NCBI GenBank assembly: GCA_029339505.1
Contig: JAQISU010000346.1
Location: 755,001-819,000, forward strand
DNA from: Unio delphinus
Taxonomy: Eukaryota > Mollusca > Bivalvia > Unionida > Unionidae
Reading direction: 5' to 3'
Length of the DNA: 64,000 nucleotides
The position numbers and the translations under genes are program-made. Below are positions 1 through 13,322 of this stretch, piece after piece; positions within the stretch are counted from its first letter, which is position 1, and each line of letters opens with the position of its first letter. A model generated the notes under the pieces. The model did no database searches. It was not told the DNA's origin and saw only the letters and a list, made by a program, of their open reading frames with translations.

Positions 1-113
1 TAAAGGTCCAATACCACTGAAAATAGGTAACATCTTTTCAAAATTGTAAAAGCCTCGACCACACTCACGATTTACAAACAATTTTTCAAAAATAAAGCTC
101 ACATTATTTCCCA

Positions 114-311
114 TTTAATGTTCACGCCAGGGTTTACATTTTCCATTTTAATGTTCACGCCAGGGTTTACATTTTCCTTTTTAATGTTCACGCCTGTGTT
201 TGTTTTTCCTAGTTTAATGTTCACGCCAGGGATTGTTTTGCCTAGTTTAATGTTCAGGACAGGGTTTGTTATTCCTAGTTTAATGTTTACGACAGGGTTA
301 ACATTTTCCTC
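114..311. repeat. 33-bp minisatellite, about 6 units
   Basis: ATG-containing units recur exactly every 33 bases (118, 151, 184, 217, 250, 283). Because 33 is a multiple of 3, open frames with an 11-residue period persist on both strands (minus strand: NIKLGKTNPG-like). I see no sign that it is an exon. It abuts the tail of a SINE copy. Confidence 0.85.
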
Positions 312-545
312 TGCGTGTGTGATTTGGATTTTCAACACAGCTTCAAAAGCTTATCAGTCATATTGCTGCGATGTCAGCAGTATAGAGTTTATGGTGATGT
401 CTAGCACTGGGGCATTGTGTCCCACACAGTCATATTATCCTGGCACAGGGCCGACCAGTCCTAACATTAACCTCTTAATGCTGAGTGCCAAGTGAGGCAG
501 CATTTAGTATCATTTTTATAAGTCTTTGGAATGGCTCGGCCTGGA
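312..545 (-). mobile_element. tRNA-derived SINE copy 1, 5'-truncated
   Basis: Read on the minus strand, this shares its body with the copies at 1546-1768 and 19296-19647. All three have a CCGGCCGAGTCAT-like head end, a block around CTAGGACTGG(C/T)CG, a block around GTGCTAGACATC, and a GTGTGTG/CACACAC tail. The tRNA-like head of this copy is mostly missing. The family is recognised by comparing copies inside the window; I did not match it to a named family. Confidence 0.7.
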
Positions 546-1545
546 TTAGAATATATATGAATATATCATTCATTTTCATAGTGATTGCATGGCTAGAGTA
601 TATGCTATCTTGGCTCTTTGGTGCTCGTGACTTGCATGGTAAATAGTTTGGCAACGAGTCAATGTTTTACGTTCTACACTTAATCTATGGCACCGTGATG
701 TCAGGATCTAAACCCAAAAGCATCGCTTACCAGAGGGTCTGACGAAACCAGTTGCTGCGGGATATTTACCAATTCTTCATCCTATCCGTATTTTTAGAAA
801 TAGCAGATGGAAACCTCACGAAATGCAAAACACGACTGTGCAACTGAAACAAAATACTGCATAGTATTTAGAAACAATGAACGATATTGCGGTAATTGGT
901 TCCGTGTGGCAACTTGTGCATACAAAATACGTCATCAGCAACCATATGTGTGGTATGGCGGCAGAATTACCGTTGAGTTTATCAGGTTTTTGGAAGTTAA
1001 AATAAATTCATTGAATTTAAAGAAACCATTGCAAAACATGCACACAAAAACAGAACGCAAATCAGGCTTTCTGTCTTGCATCTATAATTGTAATTTATAA
1101 GTTGATTTTGCCTCTGAGTGCCTTAATTAAAGTAGTTAATTTTGGTCTCATACAGGAGAAACTCCAAAGCTGCTCATCGTCCAGGTAAAACGAAAAGAAG
1201 ATTATCTGCTAGGGACCTTGTCGGAAAGCTTATATACCATTCCGCTCTGTGTTGAAGATTGCACACGATTGTCTGACAGTATGTTGACTCGCAAAACATA
1301 TGCTTCAGCAACGATGGCAGAATTAATATGTTTATGAATGAAAATACAAAGAAAACCACCACTCTGATGTTTTCTAACACTTAAAATAGAAAGAAATCCA
1401 TTGTACGGCTTTCTATAATCTTAATGACAATGGCAGCGGAGTCACTTGGGTATAAACCATTACGGAGGTAAAGTGGGGAGGTACTAATATTATAATATTA
1501 TAACACTGAGATAAAACCTAATTTAATGATGTTGGTGAGAGATGA
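546..1545. other. Host DNA, nothing recognised
   Basis: AT-rich sequence with only short, non-conserved open frames, including 807-1100. I see no domain, splice pattern or repeat. Confidence 0.5.
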
Positions 1546-1768
1546 GGTGTGTGTGTGTGTGTGTGATTTGGATTTTGAACGTGGCTACAGTGTGGCAGTT
1601 TAGAGTGATGTCTAGTACACCAGACCGACCAGTCCTAGCACTAACCTCTTAATTGAGGCAACTGTTAGTACCATTTTTAGAAGTCTCTAGTATGACTCGG
1701 CCGGGGTTCGAACCCGTGACCGCCCACATTTGAGACGGACACTCACACCACTTAGGCCACGGGAGATG
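1546..1768 (-). mobile_element. tRNA-derived SINE copy 2, with RNA polymerase III B box
   Basis: On the minus strand the head (about 1768-1690) has a tRNA-like layout: an A-box-like TGGCCTAAGTGG and a near-perfect B box GGTTCGAACCC. The SINE body follows, shortened inside relative to the 19296 copy, and the copy ends in a (CA)n tail at 1549-1564. It is not a tRNA gene, because the tRNA-like part runs straight into the shared SINE body. Confidence 0.8.
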
Positions 1769-3390
1769 AGAGGCAATAAATGTCATAAAAACATTTCCTC
1801 CATCCCACAAATTTATATACGGGGATTTTAGAAGAGGTTGTGTACATAAATGGGTCTCCTAACTGACAGAACGCTATCCAAACAAAGCGTCTTTACGCAG
1901 TATATATGTGATGCAAATCAGATCAAAAAAGAAATTTGATTACGTCTTCTGAACAGTCTATTGCTCCAGCCAAATACTGCAAGTATCCAGTCACACATGA
2001 TTTGCAGTAAATGTGGGAATTTCAGCATCCAGTAATACCATTTCACATGAATGCCTGCTGTTCTCACTCTATGCCTACTGTTTACCGTATCAATGTCGCA
2101 ATATATCGCGTTAATCATTCTGTTTTGCAAAAATGATCTTGTCGTAATAAAATGTTCTGTTTATACGGATGGAAGCTTTTTCACTGATTTATAGTTTGTA
2201 CAAAAAAGTACAATCAACAAATTTTGTTTTGGACTATATATGTTATTGTTACATTCGGGTTCCAAAGGACACACAAACACCAAGTAAGGGTCCTAAAACT
2301 TTATCTAAAATCAAGCTAAAATCTTTCACAAACACTAGATACAAACAATTCCAGTGTTGCTTACAGTACCAAGCCCATAACTTAACTGCCTGTTCTAGCA
2401 CTCTGCTCTTGTTTTAGAAAGGGTTGCAGATAATGGATTATAATTAATTTAGCATGTGTGCCTTATCAGAAGTCAAGAAGTCCATGCTCAGTTAGCCATG
2501 GAAAGATAGCTGGGATAAATGTTCTGGCCAAATGTCTCTGCTAACAGGCTTGAATCTGATACAGCACCTAGGGTGACATACTTATAACAGTTATGCACAC
2601 CAATGAATGGTGTATCGTCTGTCATAATGAACGAAAATAATCGTTCTTCTTTCTTTCTAAAAAAATTCCACTGAAATAAAAACTGTGATAAATAAATCTC
2701 AAATGGGTAATGATTTATTATTAAATTTATGAAACTCGTTGAATAATAATCAGATTTAGTTCACCAATGCTCGCAGAAGCTGGACAGAATCTGGATAGAG
2801 TTTGATTACAATTTTTGTGTGCATACCTGAATCTTCAATGGCCAAGTCAGCATCGTATTGTCTCACGCAAAATAAGTGATAACACAAATATTTAGTACCT
2901 AAAGCAAGTTTTGATAAATAAGAGAGGAATATTTTTAATATAACTTATAAGTTACATTGAAATCGAAATACTTTTACGTATCAGGGATTCGCTGTCTTTC
3001 GGGTTCTAAGATGTCAATACTTTTGCAAAGATTGTTTTGATGTTTTAATGTTAGTAGGTGTTAATTTCTGAAAGTATAACTACTGAGATATTTTGACAGG
3101 TTGGGGAAATAAAAGGCACTCGTCTCAAACGAATAACTACCGGGATGATTTTTGTTCCAAGTGTGGTTATGTTAGGAAATTGTAGCACCCACGGGTGACT
3201 TTAATGACATATTCTTTACTTAATAATTTGAAGAGATATATGCTGGTTGGCACAAACTTAATGGACAAAAGTATATATATATACGAATATCCTGTAATAT
3301 GATTGGATGTAAACGGTCACGTGATGTTGATCAGGAATTGTTTACACTTCAATAAATTCTGGGACTACTTTCCTTAATGATGTAAGGTTT
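1769..3390. other. Host DNA, nothing recognised
   Basis: AT-rich, with short shadow frames only (for example 1918-2130 and 2169-2417). No conserved domain or repeat structure seen. Confidence 0.5.
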
Positions 3391-3394
3391 GCTT

Positions 3395-3858
3395 GTAAAT
3401 TTCATTTAGCTCACTTGTTCTATCCCTGTCTGTTATTATGCAAGGTCATTGTCATCTCACGTAGTATACAGGACTGACTTAAAGTAAACAAGAATTATGT
3501 TATTTTGTAAAGTATGAAGTTTCTGAATAAACGTAACTGTGACATTAGTCACATTTCATTTCTCACTAGATCACAGAGTGGGTCTTGTTAAGTATTAACG
3601 CTGCTGAGAATGACATAAAATGTTACTCTTGTATAGAATTTATTTCATTGTTACCTTTATATAGTAAGGGATAGCATTATCTTGTTCATTATTCCATAAA
3701 AATTGGAAGTATTCACTGAAAAAATCCATAATGATTTCTGGTTTGATTGAAATTTAATTTAGCACACTTGTTGAGTCGGTATCAGTTATTATGTAAGGTC
3801 ATGGTCATCTGACGTAACAGATGGGACTGACTAAAATTGAACAAGAATGTTGTCAGTA
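3395..3858. repeat. Diverged direct repeat of about 105 bp
   Basis: Segments 3395-3500 and 3748-3858 align along their length. Both hold a TTTAGC-CACTTGTT block, a GTTATTATG(C/T)AAGGTCAT block, TCATCT-ACGTA and GGACTGACT. The pair is an old direct duplication or two fragments of one dispersed repeat. No reading frame is involved. Confidence 0.6.
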
Positions 3859-4037
3859 AACAAAATGTGTTAAAAACCACGGTAACCATTGCCTATGATG
3901 TAAAAGATGAAGTTTATGAATTAGTCAATTTCTTCGTGTGATTCTGTACAGGTTGTGTATTACGGGGCGGTGTGAAACGTAAATTCGAATGCATTATTGA
4001 TGGAATAAGTTAATTTGACGATATAAATGATGAAATT

Positions 4038-4229
4038 GGAATTATAAGGATTAAATGATCATGGTTGGGTATTTATTGATGTGTAAATTTTACCTAATCA
4101 CTCACAAAGTTAACATAAAGTAATTCGGACTTTATTTACTTTGTGAGTGATTAGGTAAACTTTGTGAGTGATTAGGTAAAATTTACACATCAATAAATAC
4201 CCAACCATGATCATTTAATCCTATAATTT
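4038..4229. mobile_element. Long hairpin (fold-back or MITE-like element)
   Basis: About 70 bases at 4038-4110 recur as their reverse complement at 4160-4229, nearly perfectly, around a short centre. Part of the right arm (TTTGTGAGTGATTAGGTAAA) is itself duplicated in tandem at 4140-4180. A (TTTA)n run follows at 4227-4257. No target duplication could be fixed, so the class is open. Confidence 0.7.
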
Positions 4230-4257
4230 ATTTATTTATTTATTTATTTATTTATTT

Positions 4258-5194
4258 GAAGTTGTTTTCTTTTGCTTCTTTAGCTTTCTCTCTTAAGTAT
4301 TTCAAATTCGTTCGTAAACTCTTACTTTAGGACATCGACGCATCTGATTTGCATAGTCATATATGGAATTTAAGTATCTCCTACCGTGTGTAGACAACTG
4401 GTTCTTGATGAGATAGCATCTGCTTCTGTGAATGATACGGATGGGTACATTTCGCAGTTATTTATAATTATTTGTGAGATATTAAAAATCAAGATGAGAT
4501 CCGAATTACAAAAATGGGGGAATGAATTTTGATTTCAAGCGTGGCAGGATACCAACACTTTTGAGGCACTTAAATATATCTAGCGGTAGAAAACTCTGAA
4601 CATGTTATAAAAATTGGATCAAACATTATGCTAAAATCAAAACTAAGAGCAAATAAAATTTCACGCTCCGTTTGTAGAGTAAATAAAGTGTACATTTAAA
4701 TGCAAGTGGATATAATGATATTGAACACAGAGTCCTCAAATATTTCTGATAATATGGGTCAGGTTACAGATTAGTGTGGTTGGGGGGGGGGCGATGAGTG
4801 GGGTTGGAGAAATATATGGGGCGATAAGTGAGGTTGGGGGAATAGATGATGAATGGGGTGTTAGAAGATGTAGATTTTTTTAAAAAAAAAAAAATTAAGA
4901 CTAGAACAGGAAATTACTCCAATAAGGGACATAATCTTTCAGCCCCATCCCGCACTAGCCTCATCAATATCCACTATTATTGCTTTCGTTATGTTAAATT
5001 CTGGGAGTTAAACGAGTGAGAAGGACCTATTCTAGAAGAAAATTAAAGACCTTATAAACTATAATTGTTCTTTTTTACATTTAGCTTGCATGATAAGCAA
5101 TAATGTAAACAATCATTGATTGTTTTCCATCTTGCTGTCTTTGCGAAGCAATAGCTACAGGACTTGAAAAGTAGACTAATAAAAATGAATTGTA
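4258..5194. other. Host DNA, nothing recognised
   Basis: AT-rich, with a short G run near 4781-4790 and an A run near 4882-4894. No gene seen. Confidence 0.5.
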
Positions 5195-6830
5195 ATTAAA
5201 GAAGACAGATATACATGAATTATAAAGAAGACAGATATATATGACTTATAAAGAAGACAGATATACATGACTTATAAAGAAGACAGATATATATGACTTA
5301 TAAAGAAGACAGATATACATGACTTATAAAGAAGACTGATATACATGACTTATAAAGAAGACTGATATATATGACTTATAAAGAAGACTGATATACATGA
5401 CTTATAAAGAAGACTGATATATATGACTTATAAAGAAGACAGATATACATGACTTATAAAGAAGACTGATATACATGACTTATAAAGAAGACAGATATAT
5501 ATGACTTATAAAGAAGACAGATATACATGACTTATAAAGAAGACAGATATACATGACTTATAAAGAAGACAGATATATATGACTTATAAAGAAGACAGAT
5601 ATACATGACTTATAAAGAAGACAGATATATATGACTTATAAAGAAGACAGATATATATGACTTATAAAGAAGACAGATATATATGACTTATAAAGAAGAC
5701 AGATATACATGACTTATAAAGAAGACAGATATATATGACTTATAAAGAAGACAGATATATATGACTTATAAAGAAGACAGATATATATGACTTATAAAGA
5801 AGACAGATATACATGACTTATAAAGAAGACAGATATACATGACTTATAAAGAAGACAGATATACATGACTTATAAAGAAGACAGATATACATGACTTATA
5901 AAGAAGACAGATATATATGACTTATAAAGAAGACAGATATATATGACTTATAAAGAAGACAGATATATATGACTTATAAAGAAGACAGATATATATGACT
6001 TATAAAGAAGACAGATATATATGACTTATAAAGAAGACAGATATATATGACTTATAAAGAAGACAGATATATATGACTTATAAAGAAGACAGATATATAT
6101 GACTTATAAAGAAGACAGATATATATGACTTATAAAGAAGACAGATATATATGACTTATAAAGAAGACAGATATATATGACTTATAAAGAAGACTGATAT
6201 ACATGACTTATAAAGAAGACAGATATATATGACTTATAAAGAAGACAGATATATATGACTTATAAAGAAGACAGATATATATGAATTATAAAGAAGACAG
6301 ATATATATGACTTATAAAGAAGACAGATATATATGACTTATAAAGAAGACAGATATATATGACTTATAAAGAAGACAGATATATATGACTTATAAAGAAG
6401 ACAGATATACATGACTTATAAAGAAGACTGATATACATGACTTATAAAGAAGACAGATATATATGACTTATAAAGAAGACAGATATACATGACTTATAAA
6501 GAAGACAGATATATATGACTTATAAAGAAGACAGATATATATGACTTATAAAGAAGACAGATATATATGACTTATAAAGAAGACTGATATACATGACTTA
6601 TAAAGAAGACTGATATACATGACTTATAAAGAAGACAGATATATATGACTTATAAAGAAGACAGATATATATGACTTATAAAGAAGACAGATATATATGA
6701 CTTATAAAGAAGACAGATATATATGACTTATAAAGAAGACAGATATATATGACTTATAAAGAAGACTGATATATATGACTTATAAAGAAGACTGATATAC
6801 ATGACTTATAAAAGCGGCTGATATAAATTG
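5195..6830. repeat. 26-bp minisatellite, about 62 units
   Basis: The unit GAAGACAGATATATATGACT plus TATAAA is repeated for 1.6 kb with almost no length change. Variation is nearly confined to two sites, ACAGAT or ACTGAT and ATATAT or ATACAT, so each unit is one of a few types. The array runs into a (TA)n tract. Confidence 0.95.
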
Positions 6831-6837
6831 CTTATAG

Positions 6838-6839
<2 letters not shown>

Positions 6840-6932
<93 letters not shown>
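6840..6932. repeat. (TA)n microsatellite
   Basis: Uninterrupted TA dinucleotides directly after the 26-bp array. Confidence 0.95.
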
Positions 6933-6934
<2 letters not shown>

Positions 6935-8115
6935 TTATAAATAAGACTGATATAATTATCATGAAGACTGATTTACATGAAATATAAAGAACCTAATCTT
7001 GATAAGGCTTCAAGAGCCGAAAATGTCAGATGTTCTCCGTGGTCACATTTACTTCTCAAGATTAGACATCAAGAATCAATACGATTATCATGACATCATA
7101 AATTCGTATTCGTTATATTATCTCTGATTTGTTAGACATAAACAGCATCATTACTTCAGACTAAGGAAGGTCTGGGGACCAGGGCCGGCTCTAGGAAGTG
7201 TGGGGCCCCATTGGAAACATGATGGCGGGGCCCCCCATTTATGAAGTTATGATAATAATACTATAGATAATAGCAGTATAGATATTCAGGGGGTTGAAAA
7301 AGTATTTGCCTCCTCAATATTTTTCCATTGACTCCAATAGAATCCAGCTCTCACTCCACCAAGCGTAATTAACTTCAACTCATGCCATTTGTTCTTATAA
7401 ATTGTGGTTCTATTTAATAAGTTTATTTTATATTACTTTAAGTACGATTAAATGCACGACTCTGCTTCATTTTGCATAGGGGTCATACAATTGCAAAAGT
7501 TATTTGTTATTTACACTTTATTCAATGGCAGTAAAACAAATTTCACTGAGCATTTCAAGTGAAGAATAAAGGTCTGTTATCTGTTATTCATCCCCACCCC
7601 TCTGTTGCTATTCTAATAGTAGCTGGGGGATGAACGCTTTTGCAATTTGTGATCCAAATGCAAAATATAGCATAGTGGTATTTTTCAGTCATGCCTGATA
7701 TAATATACTGACCACCGAAGTCTTGAATCATTAAACAGCACTACAATTTATATGGCTAAACAGATTGTGATGAAGTTACACTTGATACAGTGAGAGCTGT
7801 TTTCTATAGGAATCATTGAAAAAATGTTGAGGGGGCCAACACTTTTGCAACCCACTGCAGTTGGCAAGCAGAAGTGCAAGACAGGTGATTCACCAGGCCC
7901 AGTCGAGGAGACAGCATGTCAATCTGCAAATTATGAACCTAAATTAAACTGTCTAAACAAATACAAAGATACTATATTGTCTTTATTTGATTTATTAATT
8001 AATATGTTCTAGTCACTGGGAACCTTGTACATTTATATTCAACTCAATATATGGAAATATGGAGCTTATCACTTAAGAAAAGCACAGCAACTAGTATCCT
8101 TAATACATTAAGCTT

Positions 8116-10707
8116 TCAAAAGCTAATTTTTCTTGCTTTTTTCATTGCAAAGTCTTTCAGGATTTCCTCAAAGCTCAATTCTCTGGCCACATCACACTCT
8201 ATTGACATAATACTCAGACTATTTAGGCGTTCTTGACTCATTGTAGACCTTAGGTAAGTTTTAATAAGTTTGAGCTTAGAAAAGGATCTTTCGCCAGATG
8301 CAACTGTAACTGGGATCATGGGATGGTAAGGTAAATTCTAAGTACCACAAAAAGATTTTGAAAAACTGTAGACCTGTTATTGCAAGCTAGAAACTCGAGC
8401 ATTTTTGCAGGATTTTGAAACAGCTCTAAAGGGAAATTGGCTTTATTGCTTCTAGCTCCTCACAAAGCACGAAACCATCAATATCAGCCATCTTCGTTGT
8501 TGTAACTCCATCTGCTGCATTGTCAGCATGAACTAATTTGGAATCAGTTAAAGCGATTTCCAAATCTGCAGCACATTTCCTTAAGTCTTCCTTGGGCATA
8601 TCCTTAAAATTGCACAAGAATCCAAACAACTCATAGTGCTTTGTCAGCTGGTCAAATCGGGGCTGAAGGGTTTGCACGGCTTTATTCACCACTTGATTAA
8701 AGCATTGAATTTGAAATGCCTTTTGGGGGTCTGACAGAGGTTCATCAGTTGATTCGTAGTCAAACATTTGCCTCTTCCTTCGCACACGCCTCTTTTCACA
8801 TTTGATTTACCAAGGACTGAGCATCACTATTGGTATTTTCATCTTCAGTAGTGTCTGACAATTCTTCGAGAGCATCACAGACTTGAGAAGCTTAGTATCT
8901 GATGGCCTGCACACTATCCATTCTGCATTCCCACCTTATTTCTGGCAAAGGTTTCAAGGACAGGCCAGTAACATGACTTCTGAAGATTGTCCACCTTTTT
9001 GTGGATGTGGCAAAAATTGTGTAAATACGTTGCAATGTACCGAAGAAAGTCATAGCCTCGGGGCATGTTTTTGCCATATCACCTAAAATTAGATTATAAC
9101 TATGGCACGCGCATGGGGTAAAAAATGCTCGAGAATTTCTTTGCAGGAGTCGTGCTTGTACACCTGAATTGTGTCCCTTCATGTTGGCCCCATTATCATA
9201 CCCTTGCCCACGGATATCTGCAACATCAAGTCCTAATACCTCAAGTTCCTTCAGAACGGAGTTTAACAAGTTTTCTCTAGTGCTGCTTTGCACCACTAAA
9301 AACTTAATGAAGTGTTCATACACTCCAGCTGGGATGTTTGGTTTTGTACCATCAGCTACATATCTAATAACCAATGACATTTGTTCTTGGTGACTGATGT
9401 CAGGGGTGCAGTCAAGAATTATAGCATAGTATTTGGCAGCCTTAATTCTATAAATAATTGCTGTCTGAACAGCATTTGCCATAATGTCGATGAGCTCATT
9501 TTGGATGTTTTTTTCTCAAATAATGATCAAGTATTTCCTTGTTTTGAACTTTCCGTATGTGTTCTTGCATTATTGGATCAAACTTTCCAAGTAACTCAAT
9601 GACACCTAGAAAGATGCCATTATGTGGTGTGCCAATGTGTTCATCAGAACCGCGGAATGGTACATTTCTTTCTGCTAACATCTGTATTGTGGCCACAAGG
9701 CGCTCAGATACTTTATACCAGTGGTTTGCTTCCTTTCTAATTTGTTTTTCCTGTACTTCATCAATGGTCTTTTCAACAGCCAACCTCTTCTGTAGTTCAC
9801 AGCAGCGGAGCATTGCTTGCAAATGCCTGTTTGAATTCTCATGCTCAGCCAGCCTTGTATGGATGTTTGGCCAATTATTGAAACCAGAAGTTGCAAGTGC
9901 GGCTGTAGCATTCGGGTCAAAAACTTTACAGTAGTAACAAAAGATCTTGTCACTTGAGACTGAGTATAACAGCCAAGGTCGTTCTATAAACTCACCATTT
10001 GGGAGCATTCGTTTGCAGTGGAATTTTGAAAAGTGTGTTCCTTTATCATTTTTAGGGAAATCTTCTTTTAGAACTTTTGGTGGTCCTTTTTTCACCAAAT
10101 AGCCTCTCACACCATGACTTATTACTTCTGGCCAGGTTGCAGGATCATCAGTTAATTGTGAATGCTCATCATCAATCTTGACATTTGAAGTGGAAGGATC
10201 TTGCTCATCATCAATGGTGACATTTGAAGTGGAAGGATCTTGCTCATCATCAATGGTGACATTTGAAGTGGAAGGATCTTGATCATCATCAATGGTGACA
10301 TTTGAAGTGGAAGGATCTTGCTCATCATCAATGGTGACATTTGAAGTGGAAGGATCTTGCTCATCATCAATGGTGACATTTGAAGTGGAAGGATCTTGCT
10401 CATCATCATTGGTGACATTTGAAGTGGAAGGATCTTTCGAAGAATTCGTAACAGCAGAAGCACCCTTAAAGCTGTGTTCATCTTGTAAAATTTCTTCAGC
10501 ACCACTATCATTATCACTGAATTTCGGATCATTTTCAACTGAGTTTTGCACATTTGTTTCATCAGATTTATCTGATGTATTTCTGTAAACAAATCTGTCT
10601 ATGGCTGCTCTTTCTCTTTCATCTTGGGCTTTCTTAACCTTTCTTATTGCCCTTTTCTTACTGCCACTCTGGTACTTTCTGCCTATATCTCTCGGTCTTT
10701 TACTCAT
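8116..10707 (-). pseudogene. Broken hAT transposase (ZMYM1 / TTF-zinc-finger type)
   Basis: The protein would cut and paste the surrounding hAT element. The first open part (10707-9496, 403 aa) has a basic, repeat-bearing N-terminus and then a TTF-type zinc finger (GEFIERPWLLYS, FCYYCKVF, HENSNRH). The frame breaks at a short A run near 9486-9496. The next part (9482-8892) holds the catalytic-core region with LDCTPDISHQEQ and GQGYDNGANMKG. Later stops and another frame change lead to 8785-8426 and then to the C-terminal dimerisation region at 8319-8116 (VASGERSFSKLKLIK). At least three lesions make it non-functional unless several introns are assumed. Confidence 0.88.
10163..10437 (-). repeat. 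39-bp tandem repeat inside the transposase gene
   Basis: About seven in-frame copies of a 13-residue unit (DEQDPSTSNVTID) lie in the acidic linker before the zinc finger. Units differ by single substitutions (D/E, I/N, T/K). Confidence 0.9.
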
Positions 10708-12201
10708 ATTTGAAGGTCAGGAATCTCGTGTCTCTATAACAAAATACAGTGAACACATAATGACTAGTTATAAAGGGCTACAGAAGAATCTACTTGGCAC
10801 AAAGCAGGGAGGATGCGTACCCATACTCTATCGAAAGCCTAATAGATCCACTGTTGCCCAAATGAAAACCAGTCAAAATCAGCTTTACAACACCTCATAT
10901 GTGCAAACCTGCCCAAAGAAGTGACAATGAATGCCAGGATAAATTTTGATTATTGTCATCTTAGCTAAATCACTCCACTGTTATCTACATTTTTTCTGTG
11001 TGTGGTTTAATCTTAAGCAATTAATTAAATAACAATATAAATTCTTATGGTTCATATGCTGCTTGGAGCAATCTAAAGCCAACAAAATTGTGACATCATG
11101 AATTTTGTTAGACATCCGACATATTGGAGCAAATGTCATGAAAACACAATTCAACTCGGAAGGAAGAGCACTTCAAGCAGCATGAGTACTGGTCCACTCC
11201 TAACAAAAGATAGTTGATCGCACACTTCGCGTTCGACCTATGCAGTGATAAGCACCGGGGTAGGCAAAAAATGTTTGTCCGGCAAAAATCTGGAAAACCA
11301 CGCCATTTCAGGCCATGAACTTACTGTGATATTTTTCCACCTAAGCATTTATGCATTCTGCTTTAGTCCTCGCCTATCTATTTATTCTACGCGGCATTTA
11401 AAATGCTCGCATTTCGTCAATGTTTAAGATATCAATACCAAATTTGCACTACAGGACAATGGTGCATAGGAGTATTTACATTATAAATCTCGTAATAATC
11501 AGACAATTTATGGACCCGCCATGGCCAGAACCGTGCGTATTTCAGTCTGCCACCTGGATAGGAAAAACAGCACCATATTATTTCATGAGATTTACACAGA
11601 ATACAGTTATTATACTTTTGGGGTGCAGAAAAAAAATCAGCTGCACAGCTATAATACTTTTGATGCTAGAGCATTGTAAAGCGTGCGACCAAAGTAGCAC
11701 TTTAGTGCTGCATTTTTCTTGTTATACTGACTTTTAACTTCAACTAGTGGCTTTCAAATGTTCAACAAATTATTGAAAGCAGAACCACATGATTGTGTAT
11801 TGTAGGTCAATATAAGACAGTAATGGTAAAGTCTACTTTTAATTATATATAATAAAAAAAAAATTCATTGTCACTGTCTATACTCACACAAATGGCATCA
11901 CTCGCTTCACTAGGATTCTTGGCAGTAGCCTGACAGACTTGCAGGTTTTAAATGTTAATATAACTGTATAGCTGGTACTTCTTCACTTGGCACTTGCTAC
12001 AGTTATCATGTGGCCTGTACACTTAACACTGGCAAAAGATTGTGTCCCTTGACCACGGTGGCATCACAATGCACTGAATTGTCTAGACTACTTGTGAACT
12101 GCCCCCCCCCCCTCCCAATCAAGGTGCGGGGCCCCACTATGGCGCGGGGCCCAATTGGGTGCAATTGGTCCAATTGGCCTAAAGCCGGCCCTGCTGGGGA
12201 C

Positions 12202-12514
12202 TGTATCACCCATTCAAATGTGCCCCTCCCCCCCTTCTTAAATTATATATATTGAGTTTTCAAATCGACAGTAAGGTACCGAGTGGCAGGCGTGTACAAC
12301 ACGTTGGCGCATGTGTAATAGTATCCTTACAGTTACTGTAATCAACGATGAACTGTTACTTGCCACAGCATTGATCGTCGGGTGATGCGAACATACGGTA
12401 AGATCAGTATTCATTGTTTATTCTAGAATACGACGATATTTTGATATCGTATATACATGTATTTATATCTGACAAATTATGTGTAGTTTGGAATACAATA
12501 CCGAATAAACTATG

Positions 12515-12555
<41 letters not shown>

Positions 12556-13322
12556 AACATGATGGAGATGGTGAAGCAAAGTACAAAATGCTGCTGCTAA
12601 GTCAAGGAGGGTGAGGACTGTAACCTACCCACTATCCAATGCAGAATGAAGGTCGTTGTCTGCTTTGATAGGGACAGCTGGGGTACTGTGGCGATATGTA
12701 GACTTTATATTGCAAAGAGACTATATTTAAAAATTAAGACGAGATACGAATATGGAAAGAACAACTGTTTCTATGAATTTTTTAAACAAGAATTTGAAGT
12801 TAGAAACAGGGAAGGAGGGCTTGATCAGAGGTGTATATCCGAGCTTTTCCGGAACCCCCAGACTAAAAGGAATAAACACACACACACACACACACACACA
12901 CACGTACAGACACTTGTCTGTTCATGTTTTTTGGGGTATTATGAACAATTTGATTAAATAGACATAAAGATGTTTGCCTTATTTGATGCCCTGTCGCGGA
13001 AATCATTGCCCTTTTTAAATTTTAGAAACCTCTCCCAACTCTTGACTTCATCCGGCCCCGAGGCGACAGTATTTCTTTTCAATAAAAAAAAAAGGTTTCT
13101 TTAAAAGCGGCTACACAATGACAATTTTGATAAATGACGCGATAAGGCCTAATAAGATCGGCCAGAGAAAGCAGAAGTTAATCTAAGACTGGAACAGCAG
13201 TGATGTCGGAATCGAATCAAATATTATATGACTTCGGTTCGCACTTCAACAGGATTGTACTTATGACTTCGGTTCGCAATTCAACAGGCTTGTACTTAAG
13301 AAATCCGTAGAGACATGCCTAA
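12202..13322. other. Host DNA with two (CA)n microsatellites
   Basis: (CA)n lies at about 12513-12552 and 12876-12903. The remainder is unrecognised; the open frames across the CA tracts are artefacts of the repeat. Confidence 0.6.

Larger units (their letters stand above)
7172..12201 (-). mobile_element. hAT-family DNA transposon with perfect 8-bp target duplications
   Basis: The element proper is 7180-12193 (5014 bp). It starts CAGGGCCGGCT and ends with the reverse complement AGCCGGCCCTG. The 8 bases CTGGGGAC occur immediately on both sides (7172-7179 and 12194-12201), which is the duplication length expected of hAT insertion. The transposase reads on the minus strand inside it and is broken. 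The flanks of about 1 kb on the left (7180-8100) and 1.5 kb on the right (10710-12193) show no gene. Confidence 0.93.

Noticed and set aside
1690..1768. A tRNA gene on the minus strand
   Set aside because: It has tRNA-like A and B boxes but continues into a body shared with two other copies, so it is a SINE head.
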